DNA of 64,000 bases from Toxorhynchites rutilus septentrionalis (GCF_029784135.1 NC_073746.1:253026494-253090493); one strand, 5' to 3'; shown: positions 33,240-44,009, numbered from the stretch's first letter. Notes: generated by a model from the sequence alone, not told the origin. Numbers and translations are program-made.

Positions 33240-33935
33240 TACTTTCAAAACAGGATATTCATGAAGTGCAATTAGCAGAAAAGCTTCTGAAGATTATTCT
33301 TCCCCACCAGTAAAATATATTCATATTCTATATTCTCTGAATAGTAGTAAAGTTCTGGTGTTTGTGTGGCACAAGAGTGTTATATATTGCAACAAACTAC
33401 AGTTCTAACGTGAGATTACGTACTTATTGGGTGCATAAAATGATGGACGGAAAATCTTTCGTATCGTGAAAATCATTTAATTTTCCAGCGATTATTGCTC
33501 AGTCGCTGGAGGCCTAAACTCAGGGAGTTCATTCGCCACTAGTTTGTCTTCCAAATTTCCATAGTTAGCCACATCTTCTCTTGCTCCATTAACCAACAAG
33601 ATGCATATGTGAGGGAGCTCAGAAGGGTCGAAGAAAACGCTCCGTCAGCAGACGAGAATATAGTGATCGCAAACACATTGGTGAACCGAGTTCATAAAAG
33701 ATCTCCCCTAAGGCCTAATGGGAATCCATCGGAAGAAAGCGACCAAAAAAACACCAGCATCGAACAGACTTGAGGGATTGAATACACCCGCCACACATAC
33801 ATACACGCGCAACTCTTTTCGTTTGGTGGTCATCGAGTCAGCATTGATTGCCGACGGGCGTTGGAGCGTCGAGGAGAAGAAATCGAAAAGATGTCATTGC
33901 TATTAACAAATAATCTTCCAGTTCTTAGAATTGTG
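33240..33935 (+). repeat. Dispersed trailer-leader-monomer relative of the satellite
   Basis: The order is trailer-like (33250-33345, GAAGATTATTCTTCCCC), then leader-like (33491-33825, ATTATTGCTCAGTCGCTGG and ACACGCGCAACTC), then one diverged monomer-like segment. That segment has GGTGGTCATCGAGTCAGCAT at 33829, CGTCGAGGAGAAGAAAT, TAATCTTCCAGTTCTT and GAGTTTATTTTGTTTTCTAT. The order matches 3376-3990. The monomer is present once here, so this is a candidate unamplified form of the element whose internal segment became the 198-bp satellite. Confidence 0.78.
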
Positions 33936-34223
33936 TTGAAACAGAAGAGTTTATTTTGTTTTCTATTTAAAATATAATTCTGCGAGCAAATAAATTTTGT
34001 TTGAGAATTAGTGACAAGCAGTGTATTATGTATTATATATAGAGCAAACATAAGAAAGCGGAGAACAAATTTTGCACAATTTTTTTTTTTGCTTTGCTAG
34101 CCGTGTCTTGCATCACCCGCATATTAATCATGACTGAGATAAAATTTCAAGCAGGTACCAATATTTATAAATTTTTGTGATTGAAATAATTTGTTGTTGT
34201 TGTCTTGAATTATGAATACTTAA

Positions 34224-34377
34224 CCCTTTCGTTACGAGCGTCGTCTATAGACGACATTCGCGACGAGCTGTGTGTACGAGCGTCGTCTTTAGACAACATG
34301 AAATTGTGCATAATTTTCGGCGCAGTGCTCCGTACAGGGGTAGCACTTTGGCGGAGCACACTGCCGTAAAGAAAGGG
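34224..34377. mobile_element. piggyBac-type MITE, 154 bp
   Basis: The termini are CCCTTTCGTTACG and the complement of CCCTTTCTTTACG, flanked on both sides by TTAA (34220-34223 and 34378-34381). TTAA duplication with CCC-starting ends is the mark of piggyBac elements. The interior contains GAGCGTCGTCTATAGACGAC and a second GAGCGTCGTCTTTAGAC copy, which form small hairpins. It is too short to encode anything. Confidence 0.85.
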
Positions 34378-34499
34378 TTAAAACTTCTTCAGTTCATTCG
34401 ACTCTAACAATAGTTCGCTTGCAAGGCACATAACTCGTAGACATTTTATCTTTCGAATGAAGTGATAATCATGTTGCTTTGTTCAATCGACAAAGAGGT

Positions 34500-34650
34500 A
34501 TTGAGGCTCAAAACCATTATTCATTATTCATTCATCCATTCATTGAGAATTGATTCAGATTCAACTTCAAACTAATGATCACTAAACTAACGATAGTCCT
34601 ACGTCAACCTTGCGGTTATAGCACTGATATAACTTACTTTCTGTTTTTTA
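34500..34650 (+). repeat. Dispersed repeat with TAGTCCTACGTCA motif, copy 2
   Basis: It matches about 5180-5300: ATTCATTCAT, GATTCAGATTCAACTTCA, ACGATAGTCCTACGTCA and CTTGCGGTTATAGC. It lies about 550 bases downstream of the satellite relative, as at 5.1 kb, which supports membership of the same larger element. Confidence 0.7.
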
Positions 34651-34654
34651 TACA

Positions 34655-35100
34655 GTCATTCCATGCCCAACCGATATAATGTTTCTCAGATTTCCATGAA
34701 AAGTTGTAGTTTTGTTCTTTATTGCAAAATATTACACCCATATGTTTTATTTTATTTTTTCGTTAGGGTGACCATTTTAGGGTGGTCCGAAAAATATTTT
34801 TTTTCAACTTTTTCCCAAAAATGACTTTTTCCAAAAATTCATAACTTTAGAATCACTGAACCGATTTAGATGATCGACATATCAAATTGAAGCCAATGAG
34901 CTAGCTAATATTGAACTTGCAAAAAAATGGATTTTGTTTTCGCAATTATTGATTGTATTTTTTTTTTGTTTTCAACGCACTATATTTTTTATATTTTTCC
35001 TTGAAAGCTGAGGATTTTTTACATGACATATCTCGATATCAGAGATGCTATTTTTTTCGTTTTTGAGATATGATTTTTCAAAGTCAACCGGAGAAACACA
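34655..35100 (+). repeat. Dispersed repeat with CATTCCATGCC end, copy 1
   Basis: It begins GTCATTCCATGCCCAACCG and continues with TTAGGGTGACC, TTTTAGGGTGG, AAAAATGACTTTTTCC and TGAACCGATTTAGATGATCG. The reverse complement of 50290-50540 shows the same blocks in order, so the two copies are in opposite orientation. No ORF and no family name. Confidence 0.8.
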
Positions 35101-36320
35101 ACTGTAATGCTTTAAGCAGAACATCGCTTTAATTTGTCCTCAGGTGTTGTCACCGGAAAAACTTAAACGAGAATCCAGTTTTGAAACATATGTTTTAAGA
35201 TGTTCATACATAAGCCAACCATTTCAGCTAATGTATAGCCCATTGAATGAGGGTGTCATTACTTTTAACATCAGACAAGCACTCGAGAATATGAGGATTA
35301 TGTCCAGCTTTCCTATCTCCATTGCTCGAATATGTTAGCCCAGGCATAGGAGCTGCCAATAGGTAAGGTTAGCGAGTGAGTAAACCCGAAAATGCAAATA
35401 CCTACTCGGTTGTCTGTCGATTTCACAAAACATGGTGCGGTCCTTGTGCCCACTCGGACGGAACGTTGATTGCATAGAGGCGATGTTTATCGGTTGCCCA
35501 CTGCACGAAAAACTGACAAAAAATGAAAAAAAAACACTGACTGGCAGAAATGGCTACTGGTATTCCGCCGTTGCCGGTAGCGAAACAAGCTGCCATATTT
35601 GATAAATGTCCGTGTTCACAAACCGACTCAACTGCTTTGTGGGTGCTTCTCCGGAAAAAAGTAGTAGTTTTTCAATAAAACCGCTGAAATTGCAGGTCTA
35701 CTGTGCATACTACTTCCTGAGCCCTGCGATGCGTCGCGTGGAAGTGTGAACAGTCGTTTGACAATTACTGCAAATTAATTGCATTTTAATATCAAACGCC
35801 CGCTTGGTGCGCCGCAGATGACGGGAAATTGCGACCTTGCAACACGATGCCATGCCAGGTACTCCACGCTTCAAACGAAAAGGTTTTACACGATAATACG
35901 TTTTTAATTGAATAACCGTCCCAGACGACACTTCATTTCGTGGCAATCTCAAGGGACGACAGCATGAACCGTCGTAAAAAGTTAACTCCTCAACGAAACC
36001 GTGAACGCGGTGGGACGTTTGCTAGAATGCATGAAATTGCATAAGGAATGAAATTTCGACCTTGTGCAAGGTTTCGCAGGTATGCTAGTGCAACGAAAAT
36101 GAGTTAAACTATAGAACAATTTAATTATTAATAATTACTTGAAGCATCCAATTGAGAAACCATTGAGAAAAGGTTCTATCCGATGAATGATAATGTACAC
36201 TCACTCATCAAGATCTCAAACAGAAAGAAGCGATTTTTAGCACATAAGGGCCAAGTGTGTAAAATCTACTTTTTCGTTGCTATGGGACGGCTTGCGAGTT
36301 CCACCACAAAGTCGAAAAGT
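35101..36320. other. Unassigned interval
   Basis: ORFs of 64 (+, 35144) and 80 codons (-, 35710-35952) have no recognisable motif. A GTAT/TATG microsatellite precedes the DD41D element (36326-36345) and contributed its TA target. Confidence 0.35.
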
Positions 36321-36460
36321 ATGCAATGTATGTATGTATGTATGTACAGGGTGGGCCATTTAAAGTGGAAGCATCTGGCAACCCCATAACTTTTGACAGA
36401 GATGTCAGATTAACAAATGTCATACCGCGTTGGAAGCGTCATTTCAGTACAGTTTTAACT

Positions 36461-37883
36461 ATGGAACAATACACACCTAAACAACGCGCTGAAATTGTTC
36501 AGCTGTACATTCAAAATAACTTCTCAATTGTGGCTTTTGGCAAAAAACCATAATGTCTGATGAGGCGCATTTCAACTTGAATGGAGGAGTGAATAAACAA
36601 AATTGTCGATTTTATGCTACTGAAAACCCTCAATTCATCGAAACGCAACCTCTTTACGACCAAAAAGTTACTGTGTGGTGTGGCATTTATGCCGATAAAG
36701 TCATCGGCCCGTACTTCTTTGAAAACGAAAATGGAACAACGGTAACCGTGAATGGGGAGCGTTATCGGACAATGATAACCGATTTTTTATTGCCATTTGT
36801 TCGTGAAAATAAATTGGACAATTACTGGTTCCAACAGGACGGCGCTACATGCCATACAGCGGCTGCCACGACCAAATTATTGCGCGAAATGTTCCCCGGA
36901 AGATTAATATCGAAAAACGGCGATTATGACTGGCCACCAATGTCCTGGAAAAAAAGGTAATGAAGATGGTCGAGTTTCGAGCGACACAGCATGCTCTGCT
37001 ATAACTATTTCGCAAATAGTGACGTCAGTCGTTGTGTTTATCTTTGATTGCCCACCGCATCCATGTAAAAATGCTATTTTCAGGAAGTAATTTATCAATT
37101 AAAAACGTACATTTTTGTAGAGCTCCCGCTGAATATGAGGCTAATGTGATATCGTGGAATGAATATTTGTGAAATCACGTCGAAAAAGACGGATAAAAGT
37201 GATATTTCCATGTGCGATTTTCACTCCCCCACGTTCATAGAAACAAACGAAGTTTCATGATTTTACCGTTATGAAGTTGATGTTTCGAAGGCTTTCAGTG
37301 TCGGTTTGTATGTTGTGAGATAATAATCGCCAATTAATCAAAATTTCACCGAAAATGTTACTGCTTTCGAGAACTAAGCCTACGACTGCTCTCTGGACCT
37401 TTTTACCACATGAATAATCGAAATAAGCCCCGATATAATTGTCATCTGTTAAAAAACAACCAGTTGAATGATTTCATGAGAATTTTGCCTCAAATTATCA
37501 TGCAACCGTGAGTACTTTCAACATTGTTTTGTTTCTTCCATATACATTCCATATTGAATCCAAATAATTACGACACGATATTTTACTTGCCGATACAGAT
37601 ACACTTCGCCTACTGCTCCACCTCTATATGTACCTCATTGACTGGCCACCGAGATCACCTGATTTGACGCCTCCTGACTTTTTTTTATGGGGATATTTAA
37701 AATCCAAGGTATACACTGGTAAACCAAGGACCCTGGCTGCGCTGAAAGAAAAATATCCGACAAGAAATTGCTGCCATATCGGCCGAAACATTGGGCAAAG
37801 TGATGGAAAATGCCGAAAAAAGGGCACATTTTGCGCTCAAGGCCAGAGGCGGTCATTTACGAGATATCATAATCAAAAAGTAG
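36461..37883 (+). pseudogene. DD41D mariner transposase pseudogene
   Basis: Translation starts MEQYTPKQRAEIVQLYIQNN, the beginning of the N-terminal helix-turn-helix, but stops after about 30 codons. A large deletion joins it to SDEAHFNLNG, which carries the first catalytic aspartate, so most of the DNA-binding domain is lost. VTVWCGIYADKVIGPYFF and YWFQQDGATCHTA (second aspartate) follow. The frame is then broken by the 700-bp insertion and resumes as DWPPRSPDLTPPDFFLWGYL. Counting across the insertion gives 41 residues between the second and third catalytic aspartates, the spacing of the rosa group. A frameshift follows before the C-terminal GGHLRDIIIKK and stop. It cannot make an active enzyme. 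Confidence 0.9.
36939..37638 (+). mobile_element. 700-bp dispersed repeat inserted in the DD41D gene, 12-bp target duplication
   Basis: TGACTGGCCACC occurs at 36927-36938 and 37639-37650, and removing one copy plus the insert restores the transposase reading frame across the join. The insert contains the CCCGCTGAATATG family (37126-37260) seen at 17940-19010, 47640-47935 and 57150-57291. This copy therefore defines the full extent of that family as about 700 bp. It lacks obvious terminal inverted repeats and an ORF; the mechanism is unknown, and a 12-bp duplication would fit a retroposed element. Confidence 0.85.
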
Positions 37884-38002
37884 TTACAACAAATCTCCTT
37901 GGACCAAAATAAATGAATTTCAAAAAAAAAAATTTTAAATTCCACTTCTTTACTTTGCTATTGCAAAACCAAATCCTTCCACTTTAAATGGCCAACCCTG
38001 TA

Positions 38003-38631
38003 TGTATGTTTGCATTTTCGAAGTAAATTTGTAATGAGCCACACAATCTCCTTGGTTCTCTTCTCACTGATTATTCCAGAGAAAATTTTGGGATAGTATC
38101 GCTTTAGGTGAAAAAACAACCAAAATGCATTTTCTCATCAGCAACGGATGTGGGTGGTTACGTCAGCTATGCAAACATGGTCCTAGAGGCTACTCAATTA
38201 TTCGATGATTCAGCTGTACTTTCATAAAACAACAACTTTGTAAATCAATAAGCAGCATTGATCTCATTCACAAAACCCAAATCCATCTCGATCAAGCTAG
38301 CGGAACATATCCGTTCCCACGCAAGACCGACACAGAAAGTGCAATGTCAGCGCGGACTCGAACGATCTCGCGCCATCAATCAACATGCTCCATGTCAATA
38401 GAGCACCGAGATAGCAACGTTCGAAGTTGGCATAAACCATAAACAAAAATCCATGCGCGAGGGCAAGAGTCAGGTTCACGTTCATGTGCTGAAACTCCCG
38501 CGGTTTTCCATTTGTGCGTTCGGACTTTTTTGCTTACTGGCTTCGACAGAATCAATCAACATCACAATCGCTAAATTGAATCACAACGGTTCCAATCGAT
38601 TGTTGGTGCATTCGCATTCGACCAATCGTAT
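38003..38631. other. Unassigned interval
   Basis: This lies between two transposons. ORFs of 62 and 74 codons have no motif. It could be unique sequence. Confidence 0.35.
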
Positions 38632-38633
38632 TA

Positions 38634-39932
38634 AAGGGTGTGTCACATCAAATTGCATCACGGAAAAAACGCTGTAGAAATTTAATTTTTAGGAATTATA
38701 TCTTCAGCTTTCGCTTATAATCAGATAAGAGTGTATAGATCACGTTGGCCATGCTTCACTGTCAATTTTTCGTAAATTTGGAAAAATGTCGTCGAACGAA
38801 AAAGAGCGTCGTGAATTAATCCTGTGCACTCATTTCGAGAATCCGGAGTTGTCACATCGGGACATCGGTAAGATGCTGGGAATCGTCCAATCCACGGTCA
38901 GCAGAGTACTAAAACGATACTTCGAGAACCTAACCATCGACCGGAAGGTGAAGAACGGCAAAAATGGATGCTCCGTCAGTGAAAAAGATCACAAGCGCGT
39001 AGTTAAGCAGCTTAGACGTGATCCGAGATGTTCGGTCCGGGATGTCGCCAATAAGCTGAATTTGTCAAGTTCATTCGTCCAGCGGACCAAGCAGCGGGAG
39101 GGCCTGCGTACATACAAGGTTCAGAAGGCTCCTAACCGCGACGAAAGGCAAAACATGGTGGGGAAGACGCGAGCCCGGAAGCTGTACACCGAAATGCTGA
39201 CGAAGCCGCATTGCCTGGTAATGGACGACGAAACCTACGTCAAAGCGGACTTTCGTCAGCTGCCGGGCCTGTCGTTCTTCTCCGCAGAGGACAAATTCAT
39301 CATTCCGGAGGAGATTCGCAAGCAGAAACTATCCAAGTTTGCCAAAAAGTACATGGTGTGGCAAGCGATCTGCTCTTGCTGAAAGCGGAGCGCCCCCTTC
39401 GTGATGACCGGCACGGTAAACGGGCAGGTTTACCTTAAGGAGTGCCTACAGAAGCGCTTACTACCACTATTGAAGCAGCACGAGGGCCCGACCATCTTCT
39501 GGCCGGATCTCGCTTCGTGCCACTATTCAAAGGACGTGTTGGAGTGGTACGAAGCCAACGGGGTCACCTTGGTGCCAAAGGAAATGAACCCGCCCAACGC
39601 GCCGGAGCTTCGCCCAATAGAGAAATATTGGGCGATTATGAAGCAGGCCCTCCGGAAGAACCCAAAAGTTGTCAAATCGGAGGCGGACTTCAAGAAAAAA
39701 TGGATTTCTGTTAAAAAAAAACTACAACCTAACGTTGTACAGAACCTTATGGACGGGGTAAAGAGGAAGGTGCGAGCATACGGGCTTGGGCTCGAAGTAT
39801 GAATTAAAAGAAAATGCCAAAAGTTGTTTAATGGGTTTTATTTTACTGTCTAAAATTTTTTAAAAGGATCGGTCTACTCGGCGAATTTCTACAGCGTTTT
39901 TTCCGTGATGCAATTTGATGTGACACACCCTT
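38634..39932 (+). mobile_element. ITmD37E (DD37E) element, copy 1, 1,299 bp
   Basis: The termini are near-perfect inverted repeats of about 49 bases (from AAGGGTGTGTCACATCAAAT at 38634-38682 and its complement at 39884-39932). TA precedes the left end (38632-38633); the right flank reads CA, one substitution from TA. A single gene fills the interior with about 150 bases on each side. Diagnostic sites group this copy with copy 4. Confidence 0.96.
38786..39802 (+). pseudogene. DD37E transposase, full length with one nonsense codon (copy 1)
   Basis: The product is a cut-and-paste transposase of 338 codons from ATG at 38786. Two helix-turn-helix regions bind the TIRs: LSHRDIGKMLGIVQSTVSRV (about residues 23-42) and SVRDVANKLNLSSSFVQRT (about 83-101). 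The catalytic residues are visible and intact: D148 in VMDDETYVK, D241 in FWPDLASCHYS and E279 in RPIEKYW, giving exactly 37 residues between the last two, which defines the DD37E family. The only disabling change I see is TGA at codon 199 (39380-39382), where copies 2 to 4 have GGA for glycine. It is the least damaged of the four, but its product would end before the second catalytic residue. Confidence 0.95.
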
Positions 39933-40074
39933 CATAATGTGGGTATAAATAGTTGATTCTGTATAATTACTATATAATACAGCGTTACGGCAGGTGTTCC
40001 TCGACAATTCTTTTCGTCAGCTATACTCTCCAACGCATGAAGTTTTATTATGGGAATGACTTGAGCTAGTAACT

Positions 40075-40275
40075 AAGACCCGTTGGCGACAAATTTGGTA
40101 CATCTATTGAAATTCTCATCAACGAGTAAAATATTTACCGCGTTTAAATATATACACGGGGCCATATCTGCAGAGTACGGTGCTTGTTCAATTATCCAAA
40201 CATTCGTTACATTTTTGATAAAAAAATCGTTTCTGAATGAATGATCGGTGAGCTGGTACATTATCGTGGTGTAAA
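40075..40275 (-). pseudogene. Mariner-like transposase fragment, minus strand
   Basis: The complement reads HDNVPAHRSF (second catalytic aspartate block), then after a frameshift RNDFFIKNVTNVWIIEQ and APYSADMAPC. This is the block preceding the third catalytic residue in DD34D mariners, usually PYSPDLAPCDFF. Sequence after APC is not recognisable. It is a short internal relic without ends. Confidence 0.78.
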
Positions 40276-40590
40276 ATCCAAGGGATATCCTTTTACATGT
40301 CTGGCCGGTTGTGACGAATTTTCTCTCTTAACCCTTTATAAGGCCGTGGCAACTATATTGCTACCCAGAAATTTTTTTTTCGCTGAACTTGGAATATTAT
40401 TTCAATATTTTGCTTAACCAAAGACTTCTAAAGGTATCTGGGGATATTTTTTAGGGCTGCTAAAACTATACGATATTAATTTAGGAGTCATTTTTATGCA
40501 GAAAACCCGCGATTCTAGAGCACCGGCAGAAAATGCTGTTTAAGGAGGGACCTCTCTCTGGAAAAATAATGCTGGTAGCTGGATGTGTAG
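40276..40590. other. Unassigned interval
   Basis: TTAACCCTTTATAAGG at about 40328 resembles the piggyBac-type MITE end at 34220, but no matching second end was found. Confidence 0.3.
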
Positions 40591-40592
40591 GG

Positions 40593-41232
40593 GAACCGCG
40601 GGTAAGACGGACGGTGGGGGTATGATGGACAGGCGGTTGATTTTTATAGTTACATTATGAATTTCAAAATTGCTTTTGATGGGAACCCCTTCTACATGCT
40701 ATTCTAGAATATTTAAACCATCCTATGACAATGAATACTGATCAAAAGTGGAATAGGGAAACAAAAACCGAAAATCAAATATAATTGTGGATGTGGATGT
40801 GGGTGTAATTTTTGCGGCTTCGATATTAAGTATTTTGAGTGGATTCACTGCTAAATTTAATTCGCTCGTGGTTATATTTCGGTTTGTGAGTTGACAGAGA
40901 AGCGATATTAGGTATGTACGGAAAAGTAAATTCATTCGTGAGTGGTAAATTTAATTTATTGGAATAATTGCACTGGTGGGGTTGAAATGGGTAGTCACAT
41001 CCATAAGCACATCCAATGTATGATGGGAAGCGAATAGAAGAATATTGAACTCTTTTTTATATTGCTTTTCCTTTTTGTTTTGTTTGCTTTGTTTCAGTTA
41101 CTGGACGCACAAACATTGAGAGAGAGAGAGAGCGGATTTTTTTCTCTCGCGAGCGATAAACTTCTACGCTTCGTATATTATTGACCTGTCCATATTCCCC
41201 CCACTACATGTCCATTATACCCGCATCGATAA
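40593..41232. mobile_element. Inverted-repeat element with GGTAAGACGGAC / ATGGACAGG ends, copy 1
   Basis: The left end has GCGGGTAAGACGGACGGTGG and GTATGATGGACAGG. The complement of the right end (41185-41228) has GCGGGTATAATGGACATG and ATATGGACAGG. The arms of about 40 bases are imperfect. A (GA)n tract at 41115-41131 is internal. A related pair of ends bounds 52768-54775. The target duplication could not be defined. Confidence 0.55.
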
Positions 41233-41287
41233 AAATGTTCTACTTTTCGGCTTGTTTTAATTTCAGTAAAACACATTTTTATAAAAC

Positions 41288-42160
41288 ACTTGCTGACCCG
41301 GCAAACTTCGTCCCGCCAATAATTTGTTTTTTGTTATCAATATCTTCAAATATTCACGTTTTCTTACCATGAGCGATCGCAGAACTGTTCTGATTGATCT
41401 TCTATTCGTCTCCGTTGAATTTACTGTTTACTACAAAATTCCTAGTATTTCTAACAAAACTCATCATTATAATATCAGATTATTTTCAGACACAATTCTC
41501 GTTCAAGATTTTTCAACCACTTGTAAATAACATGTTTCTCCGTTACATGGAATAAATGTTTTATACAGATAATATGATAGACTGAAGACAGCCCTAAATC
41601 GAACAATTCCTTCCCCGAGTTCTGCTCTTATCAACACATCTGGCGATCCCTTTTTTGTATAGATAGAAGAAGATATAGCTGTGCGTTTCATCACATCAAA
41701 ATTATGCAGAAATCTGTGTTTCATTTGTATTACAGCGCACCCTTAGAGAGCGGGAGGAGTGTCTAGCCACCACAGAAATATTTATTGCATCCTAAAACCT
41801 CCACATGCCAAATTTGGTTTCGTCTGCTTCATTAATTCTCGAGTAATTCAGAAATTTGTGTTTCGTTTGTATGGCAGCCCCCCCTTAGAGAGGGGGTGGA
41901 GAGTCTAACCATCATAGAAACATTTATTGCACCCTAAAACCTCAATATGCCCAATTTGGTTTTAATTGCTTGATTAATTTTCGAGTAATGCGAAATTTGT
42001 GTATCATTTGTATGGCAGAGGGGGGTGGAGAGTCTAACTACCATAGAAATATTTATTGCACCCTAAAACCTCATTATGTCTAATCTGGTTCCATTTTCTC
42101 GAATAATTCTCGAGTAATATAGAAATTTGTGTTTCATTTGTATCGAAAAATTAACAAAAT
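41288..42160 (+). mobile_element. Helentron/DINE-1-like repeat, copy 2 (uninterrupted)
   Basis: It begins CTTGCTGACCCGGCAAAC. The left segment reads through CAAAATTCCTAGTATTTC, the site where copy 1 received its insertion. From 41709 it becomes a tandem array of about 141-bp units. The family assignment is inferred, as for copy 1. Confidence 0.6.
41709..42140 (+). repeat. 141-bp tandem units of the Helentron/DINE-1-like repeat
   Basis: GAAATTTGTGTTTCATTTG-type starts lie at 41709, 41851, 41992 and 42122 (spacing 142, 141 and 130). Each unit contains a short C-run, TTAGAGA and G-run hairpin (eroded in unit 3) and ATTTATTGCACCCTAAAAC. The same unit appears at 14007 and 14151, and inverted at 58860-59215. 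Confidence 0.85.
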
Positions 42161-42594
42161 GGCGGCCATTGTTGTTAAAAATGCGTAATTTTTCATGAAA
42201 AATTGCTGTTTAGAAGCTCATAAAAAATCGAAAAAAATAGATATCAATAAAACGACTATGTAACTAGATGTAGCTACTATGAGTATGTATTTAGATAATT
42301 CAGATAATTCAAAATTAACCCCCCCCCCCCATTCCAAGCGGTAATCGAAGAAAAGTACGAAAGTTCGTTAAAACTGTATCGGAACATTTGTTTCAATAAA
42401 TTGTCTACATATTTATATAAATACATTTTGTGTACCATTAACCAATTCCGAGATAGTGGAGACGATCTGGCGTAGTGGTAACATTTAATTTTATTTACCA
42501 AGACAACGGGCTCTACATAGGTGCCCTTATGCTTTCTGATGATGAATATTAAACACTACAATTGGAAACTACGACTAAAACTACTGATATTCCC

Positions 42595-42800
42595 CCCTAT
42601 TCTACAAGGGGAATGACGTGAGATGGCTCAAGTCACGGTGTTCCCGAAGGCGAATGGGGTGACTATAGTTTGTCACTAGGTGAGATTTGGAGTAGTGTTC
42701 TCATATGTTATCAACTCTAGTATCGAATAGGAGCTAAAAAGTAATGTGGCTTCCAAAATAAAGCGAGAAACTTTACCATCTAAACCCATTCGCCGCGCGG
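42595..42800 (+). repeat. Dispersed repeat shared with 25108-25325, copy 2
   Basis: GTGTTCCCGAAGGCGAATGG, TTTGTCACTAGGTGAGATTT, GTGTTCTCATATGTT and AGCGAGAAACTTT follow in the same order as in copy 1. The upstream part (CTACAAGGGGAATGACG) is not shared. Confidence 0.75.
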
Positions 42801-43331
42801 AACAGAGGGGATTATTGCTACTTCAGACTAATTAACAGTAGGTATAACATTTATTGAGAACAACAAAATACAGTTTTTCGAGGGACGAACGAGAAATATG
42901 AAAGTCAAAACAAGAACTACAACGGTTAAACACGCGGCACATGCTAGTAACAGGTTCGTTATATCCGTAATTCGTTCTTGTTGATGGGAGGTATATAAAG
43001 TTCTGAGAGCGTAAATGATGGCGATTGACGTTGTAATTGATCAACCGAAGCAGCTCTGGACAATCGATGTTCGATGTCATCAAGTCAGAAGTACGTAGGG
43101 CCTTGGCAACATTTCTCCGCGAGGCTAATGATTCCAGTCCTATCAGTTTGCGATCATCGGTGCATAGGGAGGTTTATTGGATCATTCCACGGCAATTTGC
43201 GTAAAGCCGGATTTAGACGTTGTGAGTTACAGGGTAGCGAGTAAACGTCAATCGATCCGAAGAATTACGAACGAACCCATGCCACGAAATTTGACATTTG
43301 AATTACATGTATGGGGCTACCCGCCGCCGAG
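42801..43331. other. Unassigned interval
   Basis: Short overlapping ORFs on both strands are not supported. This sequence follows the 3' end of the LINE fragment on the minus strand and could include its eroded continuation, but I see no reverse transcriptase blocks. Confidence 0.3.
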
Positions 43332-43922
43332 CTACTTCAAAGTTTTTTTTTTGTTTTCAATCGAGCGAGTAGCTTTACAGGCATTGTGTACAATAGCTAC
43401 ATTTATTACGGGATAATCTCTGACAGGTGATAGGCTGGGTACGTTGTTAATAGCTGCAGATACTTGATCGCTACTAAGATTTTCGTTGACAAAGACTCCG
43501 CTAAATTGTTCTCGGAAAAACTCGCAGATACCTTCTATGGTGGCAGCCACATCATTATAGCGCATCATCGTAGTAGGCAAACCGACGTCTTTTCTCTGGC
43601 TGTCAACATATTTCCAGAAACCTCTTGGGTTGACACGTAAGTTCATTTGAGTACGATTTTGGTAAGCGACATACAAAACATTGTTTAATCGTTTGTAATT
43701 TTTGTTCGAAACTGAATACCACTTTCTCCAATAGTCACAGCAATATTGAGAAAAAAAATTCAGGTTGGATCTTTTGATTGACTTTAGTTGTTTTAAATTA
43801 CGATTTGTCCACGGTGGAAACGGTGTTTTACTAGTCATCCTTTTGGGAACGAATCGCTCAATTGCGTAAGGCAAAACATTTGACATGGATGATGCAGCAT
43901 TGTTTATGTCATTATCGTTCAA
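43332..43922 (-). pseudogene. Non-LTR retrotransposon ORF2 fragment (between endonuclease and RT)
   Basis: This is the second longest uninterrupted reading frame in the window (about 196 codons, minus strand), after copy 3 of the DD37E transposase. It contains TPFPPWTNRNLKQLKSIKRS, then NPRGFWKYVDSQRKDVGLP and VAATIEGICEFFREQFSGVF. This arrangement (PPW or WW..L, FW.YV..R, F...FS.VF) is typical of the linker between the apurinic endonuclease and reverse transcriptase of Jockey/CR1-like LINEs. Neither flanking domain is readable, so it is a fragment. It differs from the RTE-like remnant at 31 kb. The intact frame suggests it is younger than most relics here. Confidence 0.8.
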
Positions 43923-44009
43923 AATTTCATTCTAATCTATGCTTAGAAAGAAACGGTTCATTGACGAAAAGAAGCGTTTGCGATAGTTGTAATAAATTAA
44001 CTCCGTAGT

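Larger units (their letters stand above)
36347..38000 (+). mobile_element. Rosa-like DD41D mariner element, internally deleted and split
   Basis: The termini are CAGGGTGGGCCATTTAAAG and the complement of CAGGGTTGGCCATTTAAAG, about 25 bases with one difference. They are flanked by TA at 36345-36346 and 38001-38002, inside a TATG microsatellite. The transposase gene is in the forward orientation. A 700-bp foreign repeat sits in the middle (36939-37638) with a 12-bp target duplication. Without it and one duplication copy the element would be about 940 bp. Confidence 0.93.

Noticed and set aside
39442..39714. A 90-codon alternative-frame ORF kept open in all four ITmD37E copies (also 49583-49855, 53608-53880, 58100-58372)
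   Set aside because: It lies in another frame of the transposase gene, and its conservation is explained by near-identity of the copies and GC-rich codons. Nothing independent supports a product.
40328..40345. TTAACCCTTTATAAGG as the end of a second piggyBac-type MITE
   Set aside because: No matching inverted end with TTAA was found nearby.
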